From: Castor canadensis
Taxonomy: Eukaryota > Chordata > Mammalia > Rodentia > Castoridae
Direction: 5' to 3'
DNA: 64,000 nt
Assembly (NCBI RefSeq): GCF_047511655.1
Contig: NC_133394.1
Location: 61,536,501-61,600,500 of the forward strand
Both the position numbers and the translations under genes were made by a program. Every line of letters begins with the position of its first letter. The stretch's first letter is position 1. Positions 33,817 to 43,309 of this stretch are shown one piece after another. Below the pieces are notes generated by a model, which was not told the DNA's origin, made no database searches, and saw nothing but the letters and a program-made list of their open reading frames with translations.

Positions 33817-34560
33817 TGGGCTTGCCAGATGTGATGAAGCCCTTCTTCGTACATGTACAAGAAACACAGGTGACAGTGTAGGAGTTTTGACCCAGGTGCT
33901 AGCTTCCTGCCACCACACAGTGGCTTATCAAAGGAACTTGATGCAGTTTCCTGTGGCTAGAAGCCACTGCCATCTTGGTAGCTAAAACAGACAAACTCAC
34001 TTTAGGACAAGAACTCACAGTCCAAGATACACAGTCTGTTTTGACTCCCATGGAATATAAAGAAAATCATTGATTAACATAGTCCTGAATGGTCACATAT
34101 CAAAGAATGTTATGTGCAAACCCATGTGTCTGGCTCAAGGTTGTTAAGACTCTAAACCCAGCCACCTTATTATTCAGGCCCACTGGATCATGACTGTTTG
34201 GAGATTATGGATGAGGTGATCTCCAGCCAGCCAGAGTTGACCGACAAGCCTATTAGTCATCTGGATATTGAGTATTTCATGGATGGCAGCAGCTTTGTCT
34301 GGTATGTCACATGTTTTGCTGATACACTATAGTGACTCTGGAAACTGTCATTGAAGCATGGCCACTGCCAGTCAGGATCTCTAACTCAGGAGAAAAAGTG
34401 TTAAATATGGACAAAGAATTCTAAAATTACCAAAAGCTCTATGGGCTCCTATGTGAGTAGTGGCCATGTACTGCTGAGGGCTCCAGAAGGGGGAGACAAC
34501 AGTTGTTTAGGAAAACCAAAAGTCTGATGGGGAAGACAAGTTAGCAGCACTCACAGGAGG
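33817..34560 (+). pseudogene. pol: Endogenous retroviral pol remnant (RNase H)
   Basis: Pol coding resumes after the L1. The RNase H start is marked by YFMDGSSF (34273-34296), which contains the family DGSS catalytic aspartate (codon 34282-34284). Stops are frequent on both sides and no long frame remains. Confidence 0.75.
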
Positions 34561-34689
34561 ACAAACCTTGGCCTCACTGACAACTGCTTTGTTCCCATGC
34601 ACCTTATCTTAATGGGACCCAGGGCATACTTCACAAGAACAAGCTTGGTTTGAGACTGAAGGAGAAAATTTTCTACTGGGTGGATGGTG

Positions 34690-35445
34690 GAAACTTACTG
34701 ATGGCTACATTGCCATAACTGAGTCACTGGCTCCCACATTTGTCAAGCAGTTCCATGAAAGAACTCACTTAGAGCAGACAGCTCTTGAGATCATCTTGTC
34801 CCAGCATTTTTATGTCCCCAAGATCTCCAACATAAGTAAGACAATATGTGAAAGCTACAGTCTGTGTGCCAGAAACAGTTACTTACAAGGGCCATGATAT
34901 AAATATTTGCTGGGATTTGTCTACACTTTCTCATGATGGATGAAAGTCTTCCTCACTTGGACTGAGAAAGCCTGAGATATGGCCAGTTGCCTGTTAAAGG
35001 AAATCATCTATAGGTTCAAACAATGGACTGACCTTTGTGACTGAGGTGGTATAATTGATGGCTAAGGGATTAAAAATAAATTAAAAGCTACACACAGCAT
35101 ACTGTCCCAGAGTTCAGGGAAACTAGAACATATGAACTGGCTCTAAAATTGCAATTGGGAAAACTATGCCAGGAAACCCACCTACAGTGGAATCAATTAC
35201 TGCCCATAGCCTTGCTCAGGATTAGGTTAAGCCCCACCAAACAAATGGGTCTCTCCCCTTTTGAAATTATTTTTGGGTATCCATCCCCTTTTGTCAAGGG
35301 CCTGCAAGGGGCCCTTAAGAAACTAGGCGACCTCACCTTAAGACAACAAATACAGGCCCTTGTGTTGACTCTCTCAAAAATCAATGACAGGGTGAGAGAG
35401 AGACTCCCATGCACACTTATAAACAAGGGGATACTGTTTGGGTAA
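34690..35445 (+). pseudogene. pol: Endogenous retroviral pol remnant (integrase)
   Basis: Integrase joins viral DNA to host DNA. The N-terminal HHCC zinc-binding residues are still visible: His codons at 34754 and 34766, Cys codons at 34847 and 34865. The central catalytic part is heavily mutated. A 98-codon open piece at 35149-35445 holds the end of the core and the C-terminal region (IALLRIRLSPTKQMGLSPFEIIFGYP). It is not functional. Confidence 0.8.
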
Positions 35446-35779
35446 AGAAATGGAATAGTCAACTGCTAAAGCCCCACTAGAGGGGCCCTTTTGTTGTTGT
35501 TTTGTCCACTCCCACTGCAGTTAAAGTAGCAGAGATTGTTCCCTGAATCCACCACTGCTGAGTGAAGCCAGCTTCCCTCGAATGGGAGTGCATCCCTGAA
35601 CCAGTCTCACTGTACAACACCTGTACCCTTCCTCAACAAGACGCTGCTTTCCAGGAGTCAACAGGAGACCATGGAAGACAAGATGTCAGCCCTGCTGCAG
35701 TCACTCTGGAAGCTGACTAGTCTATGCATGGTGGAAGCTTGAGGAGTCATCCATCTCACCTTTGAGGATGAGTCCCTCC

Positions 35780-37270
35780 ATGTTCTCTTTTTGCTAATCT
35801 TGGTCAACTCTCTACCTGGGGATGCCCAGGATTTGGACTGTGACTCATGTATGTACACTACCCAAGTAGGGTGTGCTGCTATCAAAACTCTGGTTTTCCA
35901 TACTTATTATTCCTGTGTGGGCACCATTGTTGGGTCATGCACCCACAACCACACTACCTACTCAGTGTCCTTTCATGTTGGTCACTATAACTGTTTTAAC
36001 CTCATCTATCACCCTAGGGAGCAATGGTTAGAGGTTTAAAGCTTCACCAGCACTGGAAAGCTCATTAACTGCAGCCAGGTTAATGACTCAACAGACCCGT
36101 GTCCATATACTTTGATATGTGTGCCACAATAGCTAAAAATGTCAGGCCTTGGGACAACTGTGGGGAGCCAGCCTGAGAAAGGACCTCTAGGTTAAATGAC
36201 AAGTATATCTGCCCAAAAGATGACAGTGGAACAGCTGGTTGTGCATACTATGAATGACTCTACCATCCTTATTGGGGTTGTGAAAGGTGGACAACTTGGC
36301 TTGAAGGGGAGGTCCATACCTAACATGAAACTGCCTCTATTTTACAAAAGAGGAAAGCAACCTCAGACTCCATTCTTGGTGCTTGTAAGCCTGTAAACTT
36401 CGCTATTTTCAAACTCAATGAAGCAGTCTGGAAAGTTGGTAAAAGGTTTGACATTTTAATCTATAAAAGGAACCAGATCCCAATACTTTGCTACATTTTC
36501 AACTCATCAGGGTCACTTATGAGAGCTGCTCATACAAGGTATCTCCTTTTATGAGGAGATACAAAGTGAGTTTCCCATCTCAGTTACAATCAAAAACCTG
36601 TTCCTCTCACTAATTGAGTCCAGAACACAAACTCTGAGTGTAACTTCATGTTATTTTTGGAGGGAAATGAATGTGGGAGACCATTAGCCATGGGAAGTGA
36701 AAGAGCCAAACCCACAAGAGCCTTTTAATGAAACCACTCTCCCTAGCCTCAGGGAGAGCATTTAGCACCTTAAAACCTCTATTATTGAAAATTACTGCAT
36801 CTCCCATCCAAAAGACCAATTCTCCACCCAGTAGGAGAATTGAGTTGCTTGGTACAAAAGTTTTATCATGATGCTACTCAGGAAACTCAGTGGTGGGGGA
36901 TTCCCAATCACATGGAGATCCAACCTCACATGATGGCTAACTTCCCTAAACTTGCAATAGTCTGAAATAATCTCAATCTTAGTAACTGCTGTTTACAGAT
37001 TGATGATGAGGAAAAGATAATTAAAGAGATTACTGAGAAGATGAAAGAAGATGAAAAAGCTTGCCATGTCCCTGTGCAGACCTGGAAGGGATGGAGTCCC
37101 AGTGACCTATTTGGGGGCTGATTTTGAAACCTAGGTGGGTTCAAGACCTTAATAGGGGCAGTGTTTCTTGTCTTAGGTGCATGCCTGATACTACCCTGCC
37201 TAAAGCCCCTGGTACTGCCGTCCTTCAGGACTATTATGGAAACCACTGTAGAAAGACAGTTGCTCATGTA
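35780..37270 (+). pseudogene. env: Endogenous retroviral env remnant
   Basis: Env is the surface and transmembrane glycoprotein. An 82-codon open piece (35791-36039) is cysteine-rich and resembles the surface unit. The middle is degenerate. The end (36960-37270) has a charged stretch ([18 protein letters not shown]), a proline/tryptophan patch and a hydrophobic membrane anchor (LIGAVFLVLGACLILPCL) before a short tail. Stops break the frame at several places, so no protein can be made. Confidence 0.7.
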
Positions 37271-37340
37271 ATGGTGCTATGGAAATACAAACCCTTAGAT
37301 CCAAATGATGCTTTTTGACCCAAAAGTGAGTCTGAGTATC

Positions 37341-37352
37341 AAAGGGAGGGAA
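37341..37352 (+). other. Polypurine tract
   Basis: AAAGGGAGGGAA directly precedes the TGTGG start of the 3' LTR, the expected primer site for plus-strand synthesis. Confidence 0.85.
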
Positions 37353-37559
37353 TGTGGCAGAAAGGTAGGGAGGGGGAAGGGTGATAATAAATGATAATGA
37401 GAGTTAATGAGTACTACAGTACAACAAAAACTGGAGTTTTGTTAGAGTCCCTTTGTTCTTGGGGTTCAGCCTTTGGACTCAAGTCTGTTGAGTTGCTGCT
37501 GGCTTGCAAAATAAACTTGCTTTGGTGCCCTCTCTGTCTGTCTGAGCCCTCTCGCATCA
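37353..37559 (+). repeat. 3' LTR of provirus, internally deleted
   Basis: It starts TGTGGCAGAAAGGTAGGGAG, keeps the AATAAA signal (about 37510) and ends in CA at 37559. Near 37440 it jumps from the GGAGTTTT block straight to CCCTTTGTTCTTGGGG, missing about 145 bases present in the 5' LTR, including the TATA box. Confidence 0.85.
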
Positions 37560-37679
37560 ATATTTATAATTTTGAGCATAATTATTAGTCCAAAGATGGC
37601 TTCCAAAGAAGTAAATCATTTTTTTATACACAGGTGAATGAGTCTAAGAGTCTTGTGCTCTTTTTGTATCATTGAACTT

Positions 37680-37712
37680 ATATATCTTTTTATATATATA
37701 TTTTACATACGT
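37680..37712. repeat. TA-rich simple repeat
   Basis: Short interrupted (TA)n runs. Confidence 0.7.
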
Positions 37713-37965
37713 AAAAATAGAAACAGATTGAGTTCAGATTTTTTGTTTGGAAAAATGTTTGACAGAGGCAAAATGTAAAGTTGTCAAGGAGGAACAGTCA
37801 GTGGCTACAAAGAGATTAAGACATGTTACTCAGTAGATGTTGCTAAAGTACAACAAACATAAAGAATATTATGAAAAGCTGCAAAGCTGAGTTTGAGGCA
37901 AAGGAGTTGTTTGTGCTTGAATGAAGAGCTTCTCTTTAGTTAGGGAAAGGGAGATAGATTTGAGT

Positions 37966-37969
37966 GAGA

Positions 37970-38025
<56 letters not shown>
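37966..38025. repeat. GATA/GA microsatellite
   Basis: Three to four GATA units followed by a pure (GA)n run of about 20 units. Confidence 0.95.
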
Positions 38026-38028
<3 letters not shown>

Positions 38029-38134
38029 CTTCAAACACATGAGGAAATACAGTAAGATTGAAGGGATCATCATGTTGAGGTATGGAAAAGGTCAAAGGAG
38101 AGAACTTTGTCATTTGTACCAGGCTGACTAAGGG

Positions 38135-38365
38135 TTTATTGCATGCCAGATGCCTCACAGAACATCTCTTGCTTTACTGAAGTTAATCCTCAAAATAACC
38201 TCATGAGAGGAGTCTTTTACTTTCCTTCAGCTTATAATGTCTATCACAGAGGCTTTGGAAAATGAAGAACCTTGCACAAGTGAACAGGAGAGCCAGAAAT
38301 GAAACTTTTGCCTGTATTCTGGGAACCCTGATCCCATGACTAGACAGCCTTTCCCAATAAAGCAG
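38135..38365 (-). repeat. MIR SINE
   Basis: TGCCAGATGCCTCACAGAAC, TTAATCCTCAAAATAACCTC, then GCACAAGTGAACAGGAGAGCC follow the reverse of MIR order. Confidence 0.65.
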
Positions 38366-38369
38366 TAGA

Positions 38370-38985
38370 TATACTTTGAAATTTGTTTCTTGATTAAAGT
38401 TGTCTGTGGAATGAGTGAGGGATTGATAAGTGGCCCCACATAAAGCCCAAGTTGCTGAACCACTTGAACTAACTCTGACACTCCCTATAAACAGGTGTCA
38501 GCATAAAGAATTGAAGAGGAATGCTAGTCCCTTCATTGTTGAAGGTTTACCCAACAGTGTGTTCAGTAATGACAGCTTTTTAGGCAGCACTGTCTTACTG
38601 AAGCTCTAGCTACACACCTTCTGAGAGGACTTGAATCTCCACTGTGCCAAATCTCCATTTTACCAAAATCCTTGAGGCTATTTTTATGCTCATAGAAGAG
38701 ATATTCTTCACTTTTCTAAGCATGAATATTTCATTGTTCTATGACTGTCCAAAATCTGGTTTCAACTCTATGTGCACATTTCTGTTACATTAGAATTAGC
38801 AAGGGTAATTATAATTAATTATAACTAAGTGTAATGAACATATAGCATTATATATGTATATAATTTTGACATAATTATAAAATAAGTAGAAAAATTATAA
38901 TAAATTTGATGTTAACAAGAAGTATTACTTCAAAGAGCTATCAATTCCATTTCACATTTTTCTTCTTATAGGCATATTTTGTTTG
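38370..38985. other. Unique AT-rich sequence
   Basis: No gene or repeat is recognised. Confidence 0.35.
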
Positions 38986-38987
38986 TT

Positions 38988-39064
<77 letters not shown>
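38988..39064. repeat. Long AT microsatellite
   Basis: An almost pure (AT)n run of over 35 units lies exactly at the left edge of the second copy of the MIR-bearing segment. Confidence 0.95.
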
Positions 39065-39066
<2 letters not shown>

Positions 39067-39070
<4 letters not shown>

Positions 39071-39590
39071 TGCTTGTGAGGTGGGATAAGGGATGTCAGT
39101 GTGGGTTCCAGGCTCTGATACTTTGTTGGACAAGTTAACCAAAACATTTTGAGCTTATTTCATTAGTTTAACATAAGCTCTGCTACTTATACCTCATTGA
39201 ATAAATGCACTCCACAGCACAAGGCATAGTTCATAGCACTCTTGATAAAAACAGGCTTATCCCTTACTCAGATGTAACAGACTAGACATCAGTATTCTCC
39301 CCACAAAATAAGCTCTATCTCATCCTTCATTTGAGTTAGCAGCCTCCAGAAGGTATGCAGTCCTATAGCAATGCCAGCTTTCTGTCTGGCATTCACACCA
39401 CAATAAGAAAATGGTGAGAATGAAGGATACACCCTCTTAAATCCTCAGGGATGTTTCTCTATGTCAATATATGCAAGTGTTTGAGGACTATTCATGCAAA
39501 TACAGAAGTTGAAATGTTGTATTACATTGGGTTTCTCTGATTTTTATTTGTAAAATTATGAAAACCCATCCATTTATTTACTTTGATATG
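39067..39590 (+). repeat. MIR-bearing duplicated segment, copy 2
   Basis: Partner of 1553-2040 in the same orientation. The MIR part lies at about 39107-39250 and shared unique blocks continue to about 39590. Small insertions and deletions separate the copies, so the event is old. Confidence 0.7.
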
Positions 39591-39599
39591 AGAAACATT

Positions 39600-39657
39600 T
39601 TCGGATATGCTGTTTCATGCCTGTTATCCCACCACTTGAGAGGTGGACATTAGGATG
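39600..39657 (+). repeat. SINE 5' fragment cut by the assembly gap
   Basis: ATGCTGTTTCATGCCTGTTATC resembles the head of the local composite SINE; the rest is unsequenced. Confidence 0.6.
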
Positions 39658-39857
39658 NNNNNNNNNNNNNNNNNNNNNNNNNNNNNNNNNNNNNNNNNNN
39701 NNNNNNNNNNNNNNNNNNNNNNNNNNNNNNNNNNNNNNNNNNNNNNNNNNNNNNNNNNNNNNNNNNNNNNNNNNNNNNNNNNNNNNNNNNNNNNNNNNNN
39801 NNNNNNNNNNNNNNNNNNNNNNNNNNNNNNNNNNNNNNNNNNNNNNNNNNNNNNNNN
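39658..39857. other. Assembly gap of 200 N
   Basis: Exactly 200 undetermined bases. The round length suggests a placeholder, so the true size is unknown. Apparent open frames across it have no meaning. Confidence 1.
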
Positions 39858-40473
39858 CATATCCAGGTCATCTATTCTGTTCCACTGGTCTTCGTGCCAG
39901 TACCATGCTGTTTTTATTGCTATGGCTCTATAGTATAGTTTGAAGTTGGGTATTGTGATACCTCCAGTGTTTTCGTTTTGCTCAGTATTGCCTTGGCTAT
40001 TTGCAGTCTTTTGTGTTTCCAAACGAACTTTAGGGTAGATTTTTCAATCTCTGTGAAGAATGTCATTGGGATTTTGATGGGAATTGTGCTGAACACGTAG
40101 ACTGCTTTTGTTAGCATAACCATTTTTACTATGTTGATTCTGCCAATCCATGAGCATGGGAGCTCTTTCCACCTTCTGTAGTCTTCTCTGATTTCTTTCT
40201 TCAGTAGTTTGTAGTTTTCCTTGTAGAGGTCATTTACATTCTTTGCTAAGTTTACTCCTAGGTATTTGATTTTTTTCTTTTTGGAAGCTATTGTAAATGG
40301 AATTGTTTTCCTCTATTCTTTCTCAATCTGCTCATTGTTGATGTATAGAAAGGCTACTAATTTTTGTAAGTTGATTTAGTATCCTTCTACTTTGCAGAAG
40401 CTGTTTATGGTATCTAGTAAGAGTTTTTGGGTGGAGTTTTTTTTGGGTCTCTTAGGTATAAGATCATGTCATC
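39858..40473 (-). mobile_element. L1 ORF2 fragment (RT region), minus strand
   Basis: Minus-strand ORF2 text ([22 protein letters not shown] at 39950-40060, [24 protein letters not shown] next to the gap) corresponds to the region of the L1 at 58 kb and is perhaps four-fifths identical. It breaks near 40473 where plus-strand L1 text begins, and runs into the gap on the left. Confidence 0.85.
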
Positions 40474-41255
40474 CAGCAGACACTTTTCGAACAAGAAATA
40501 CAAATGTCCAATAAATACATGAAAACATATTCAACATCTTTATCCAGCAGGGACACATATCAAAACTACAGTGAGAGTTCATGTTACCCAAGTCAGAATG
40601 GCTATCATCAAGAATTCAAAAAATAACAAATGTTGGTGAAGACATTGGGGAAAAAGAACCTTGATACACTGCTGGTGGCAATATAAACAAGTATAGCCAC
40701 TGTGGAAATCAGTATGGAGGTTCCTCAAAAAATTAAAAATAGAACTACCATGTAAGCCAGTCCACTACTTCTGATTATACGCCTAAATGAATCAAAGTGA
40801 GTTTACTGTGGAGATATCTGCACACACATGTTTATGTTGGTACTATTCACAATAGTTACATTATGGAATCAACCTAGATGCCTGTCTATGAATGAATGGG
40901 TAAAGAAAATGTGATACATACAAACAATGGAGTTTTATTCAGCCATAAAGAAAAATTATGCCATTTGTGGGAAAATGGATGAAACTCAAGATCATCATGT
41001 TAAGTGAAATAAGCCATTCTCACAAAGATAAGGATTGAATGTTTTCTATTCATATGTGGGATTTAGGGGGAAAAAAAGGACATGATAGTAAAACAGGGAT
41101 TTTAGGGATCTGGAAAGGGAAAAGAAGATAGGAGAGGGAGATAAGAAGGGGTAATAAAGGGGTGAATATGATCAAAGTGCATTATATACATATATGGAAG
41201 TGTCATAATGAAATCCATCTGTTTGTACAGTTAGTAGACAATAAAAAAAATTGAA
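40474..41255 (+). mobile_element. L1 3' end, plus strand
   Basis: ORF2 C-terminal text, many stops, and a 3' UTR ending with an A-rich tail near 41250. It abuts the opposite-strand L1 piece on its left. This may be one L1 with an inverted 5' part, or two separate insertions. Confidence 0.85.
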
Positions 41256-41257
41256 AA

Positions 41258-41487
41258 AAAAGTTGTAGTGGCACATTCTTGTAATCTTAGCTACTTGGGA
41301 GGTAGAGGCAGGAGGATCATGAGTTAGAAGGCAGCCTAGGCAAAGTCAGTGATATACCATCTTAAAAATTAATTAAAACTAAAGAGCTGGAGGCATACCT
41401 CAAGTGGTAGAGTATTTGCCTAGCAAGTGTGAGGCCTTGGATTCTATCTCCAATACTAAAAAAACTGATAAAAAAAAAACATTGTGA
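41258..41487 (+). repeat. Composite B1/ID-like SINE
   Basis: GTAGTGGCACATTCTTGTAA, GAGGTAGAGGCAGGAGGATC, then GAGCTGGAGGCATACCTCAAG, with an A-rich tail, inserted at the L1 tail. Confidence 0.9.
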
Positions 41488-41654
41488 GCCTAAACTAAAT
41501 ACATCCCATTCTACTTCCACTTAGACTCACAAAAATGCCTGCTGTTGAACTGTCAGCATGTCCGTCTGATATGAAGCCATGTTTGATAAATGGGAAAATG
41601 GTAGTGGGAAGAAATAGGAGTTTCAAATAAATTGTGGCAGGGGCCCTTGAAAGT

Positions 41655-42316
41655 GAATGTCTTTGCACTATTCACAATAGCCAAGTTATGGAAACAACCA
41701 AGATGCCCAACTACTGATGAATGGATCAAGAAAATGTGGTATTTATACACAATGGAATTTTACTCAGCCATGAAGAAGAATGAAATCTTATCATTTGCAA
41801 GTAAATGGATGGAACTGCAGAACATCATTCTGAGAACATCAGAAGTCCAAAAATTGTATTTTCTCCCTCATATGCGGTCTTTAGATCTAGGGCAAATGCA
41901 GCAATGTTGTTGGACTTGGATCACATGACAAGGGGAGAACACCCAAAACATGAAAGCATTTGATGTCCCCACTCCAGAGGAACTAACACAGAAACCTTAA
42001 AGAGACAGAGGTCAACATGAGAAGGGGATCAGAAACCAGTGTAAAGATCAGTTAGAGATGAATCAACCTGGGTTGTAACACATTTGTACATGAAAGCAAT
42101 GCTAGGAATCTCTTTATATAGCTATCCTTAACTCAACTAGCAAAAATGCTATGTCTTCCTTATTATGCTTATGTCTTCTCTTCAACAAAATCAGAGATAA
42201 GGGCAGAACAGGTTCTGCCTAGAAACTATGTGGGGAGGGAGGGGAGACGGTGGGGGAGGGGGACAGGGGGAAGAAATGACCCAAACAATGTAATATATGT
42301 GAATAAATGAAAAAAA
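41655..42316 (+). mobile_element. L1 3' end, relatively young
   Basis: It starts within ORF2 (TIAKLWKQPRCPTTDEWIKKM, then YTMEFYSAMKKNEILSFASKWMEL), goes through the 3' UTR and ends in a poly(A) tail (42305-42316). The tail resembles that of the L1 at 56-60 kb. It is strongly 5'-truncated. I could not identify a clear target duplication. Confidence 0.9.
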
Positions 42317-42319
42317 AAA

Positions 42320-43105
42320 AGAAAGAAACTGAGGGTCTTTGAATCATTAACTTCTTTGGTTTTCCAGTAATCTCTCTTCTGGTATTAGGCAACCCTGAAG
42401 AAAGAGAGAGAGTTCCATAATGCAGAGGATTCTAAGGTGATTGCCAGCAAAGCTGTGTAATACACTTACCTTGCAGTGCATTATGATACATGGCAGTTTA
42501 TGAAAGCCCAGTTACACAGATTATAAGTTACATTTTCTAGTTTTAGCATCGTAGTACAAAATGTCCAAGTATCTTAACTAAATTCTTAAGAAATGATGAT
42601 TCATAGGTAATACTAATAAACAAAGTGCAAGTAAAAGACAAGAAAGGGACAGAGCCAATACTTGTCCTATTTCTAGCAGGAGCTATTATCAGCCATGTAA
42701 TGAGATGAAAACAGCATTGGTGTAATCAGACTGGAAGAGAGTAGACACCCTGATTTCAGAATTTTCAAGAAAAATATTTAAACATGAATTTATACATATT
42801 AATTTTAATAAGAGGTCATTGTCATTACCAAGACATTTAGAAATATAATTTATTTCATCTTTTAAAATCTTATATTTTGTAAGGGAATTCATAGTGTAAA
42901 ATGTTAATATAAAATATCTTAATAAAACAATATTTAAATTAAAAATCATTGTGTACTTAGATATTAAAAAACCAGAATTCAGGGATATAATAATTAAACC
43001 AAACTTACTGCTTTCGCTACTCTTCCTTTAAAATTTGTTTGGTGTGTTGGTTTCCCATTTATCAACTGGGATGAAGGACAGGACAGGCAAAAGGGCCTCC
43101 CTAGT
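42320..43105. other. Unique AT-rich sequence
   Basis: No gene or repeat is recognised. Frames present are AT-rich and without motifs. Confidence 0.35.
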
Positions 43106-43109
43106 TTCA

Positions 43110-43305
43110 TTTCTTTTTATTTTTAGTGGTACTGCGGTTTGAACTTAGGGCCTCACACTTGCTAGGCAGGTGCTCTACTCTACTATCAGCCCTTTTTTGT
43201 GTTGGGAATTTTCAAGATAGGGTAATGTGAACTATTTTCCCAGGCTGGCCTTGAACTTTGATCTTTCTGATCTCTGCTGGGCGTGAGCCCAGCTCCTAGT
43301 TTCTT
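43110..43305 (-). repeat. Composite B1/ID-like SINE
   Basis: Minus-strand reading of AGTGGTACTGCGGTTTGAAC, TTGCTAGGCAGGTGCTCTAC and CAGGCTGGCCTTGAACTTTG. Confidence 0.85.
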
Positions 43306-43309
43306 AGGT

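Larger units (their letters stand above)
31406..37559 (+). mobile_element. Class I (gammaretrovirus-like) endogenous provirus, defective
   Basis: LTR-like sequence at both ends begins with TG and ends with CA and is flanked by the 4-bp direct repeat ATAT (31402-31405 and 37560-37563), the target duplication size usual for gammaretroviruses. Inside, in order, are a proline-tRNA-type primer binding site, a gag matrix remnant, the end of reverse transcriptase, RNase H, integrase, env and a polypurine tract. Gag, protease and most of RT have been lost in one deletion, and every frame is broken by stops. It cannot encode virus. CpG sites in the primer binding site have decayed, so it is old. Confidence 0.9.

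Noticed and set aside
37940..38158. 72-codon frame with a serine-leucine run
   Set aside because: Translation of the GA microsatellite.
39617..40022. Open frames of 73-132 codons across the N block
   Set aside because: They exist only because N is read as unknown residues; there is no sequence behind them.
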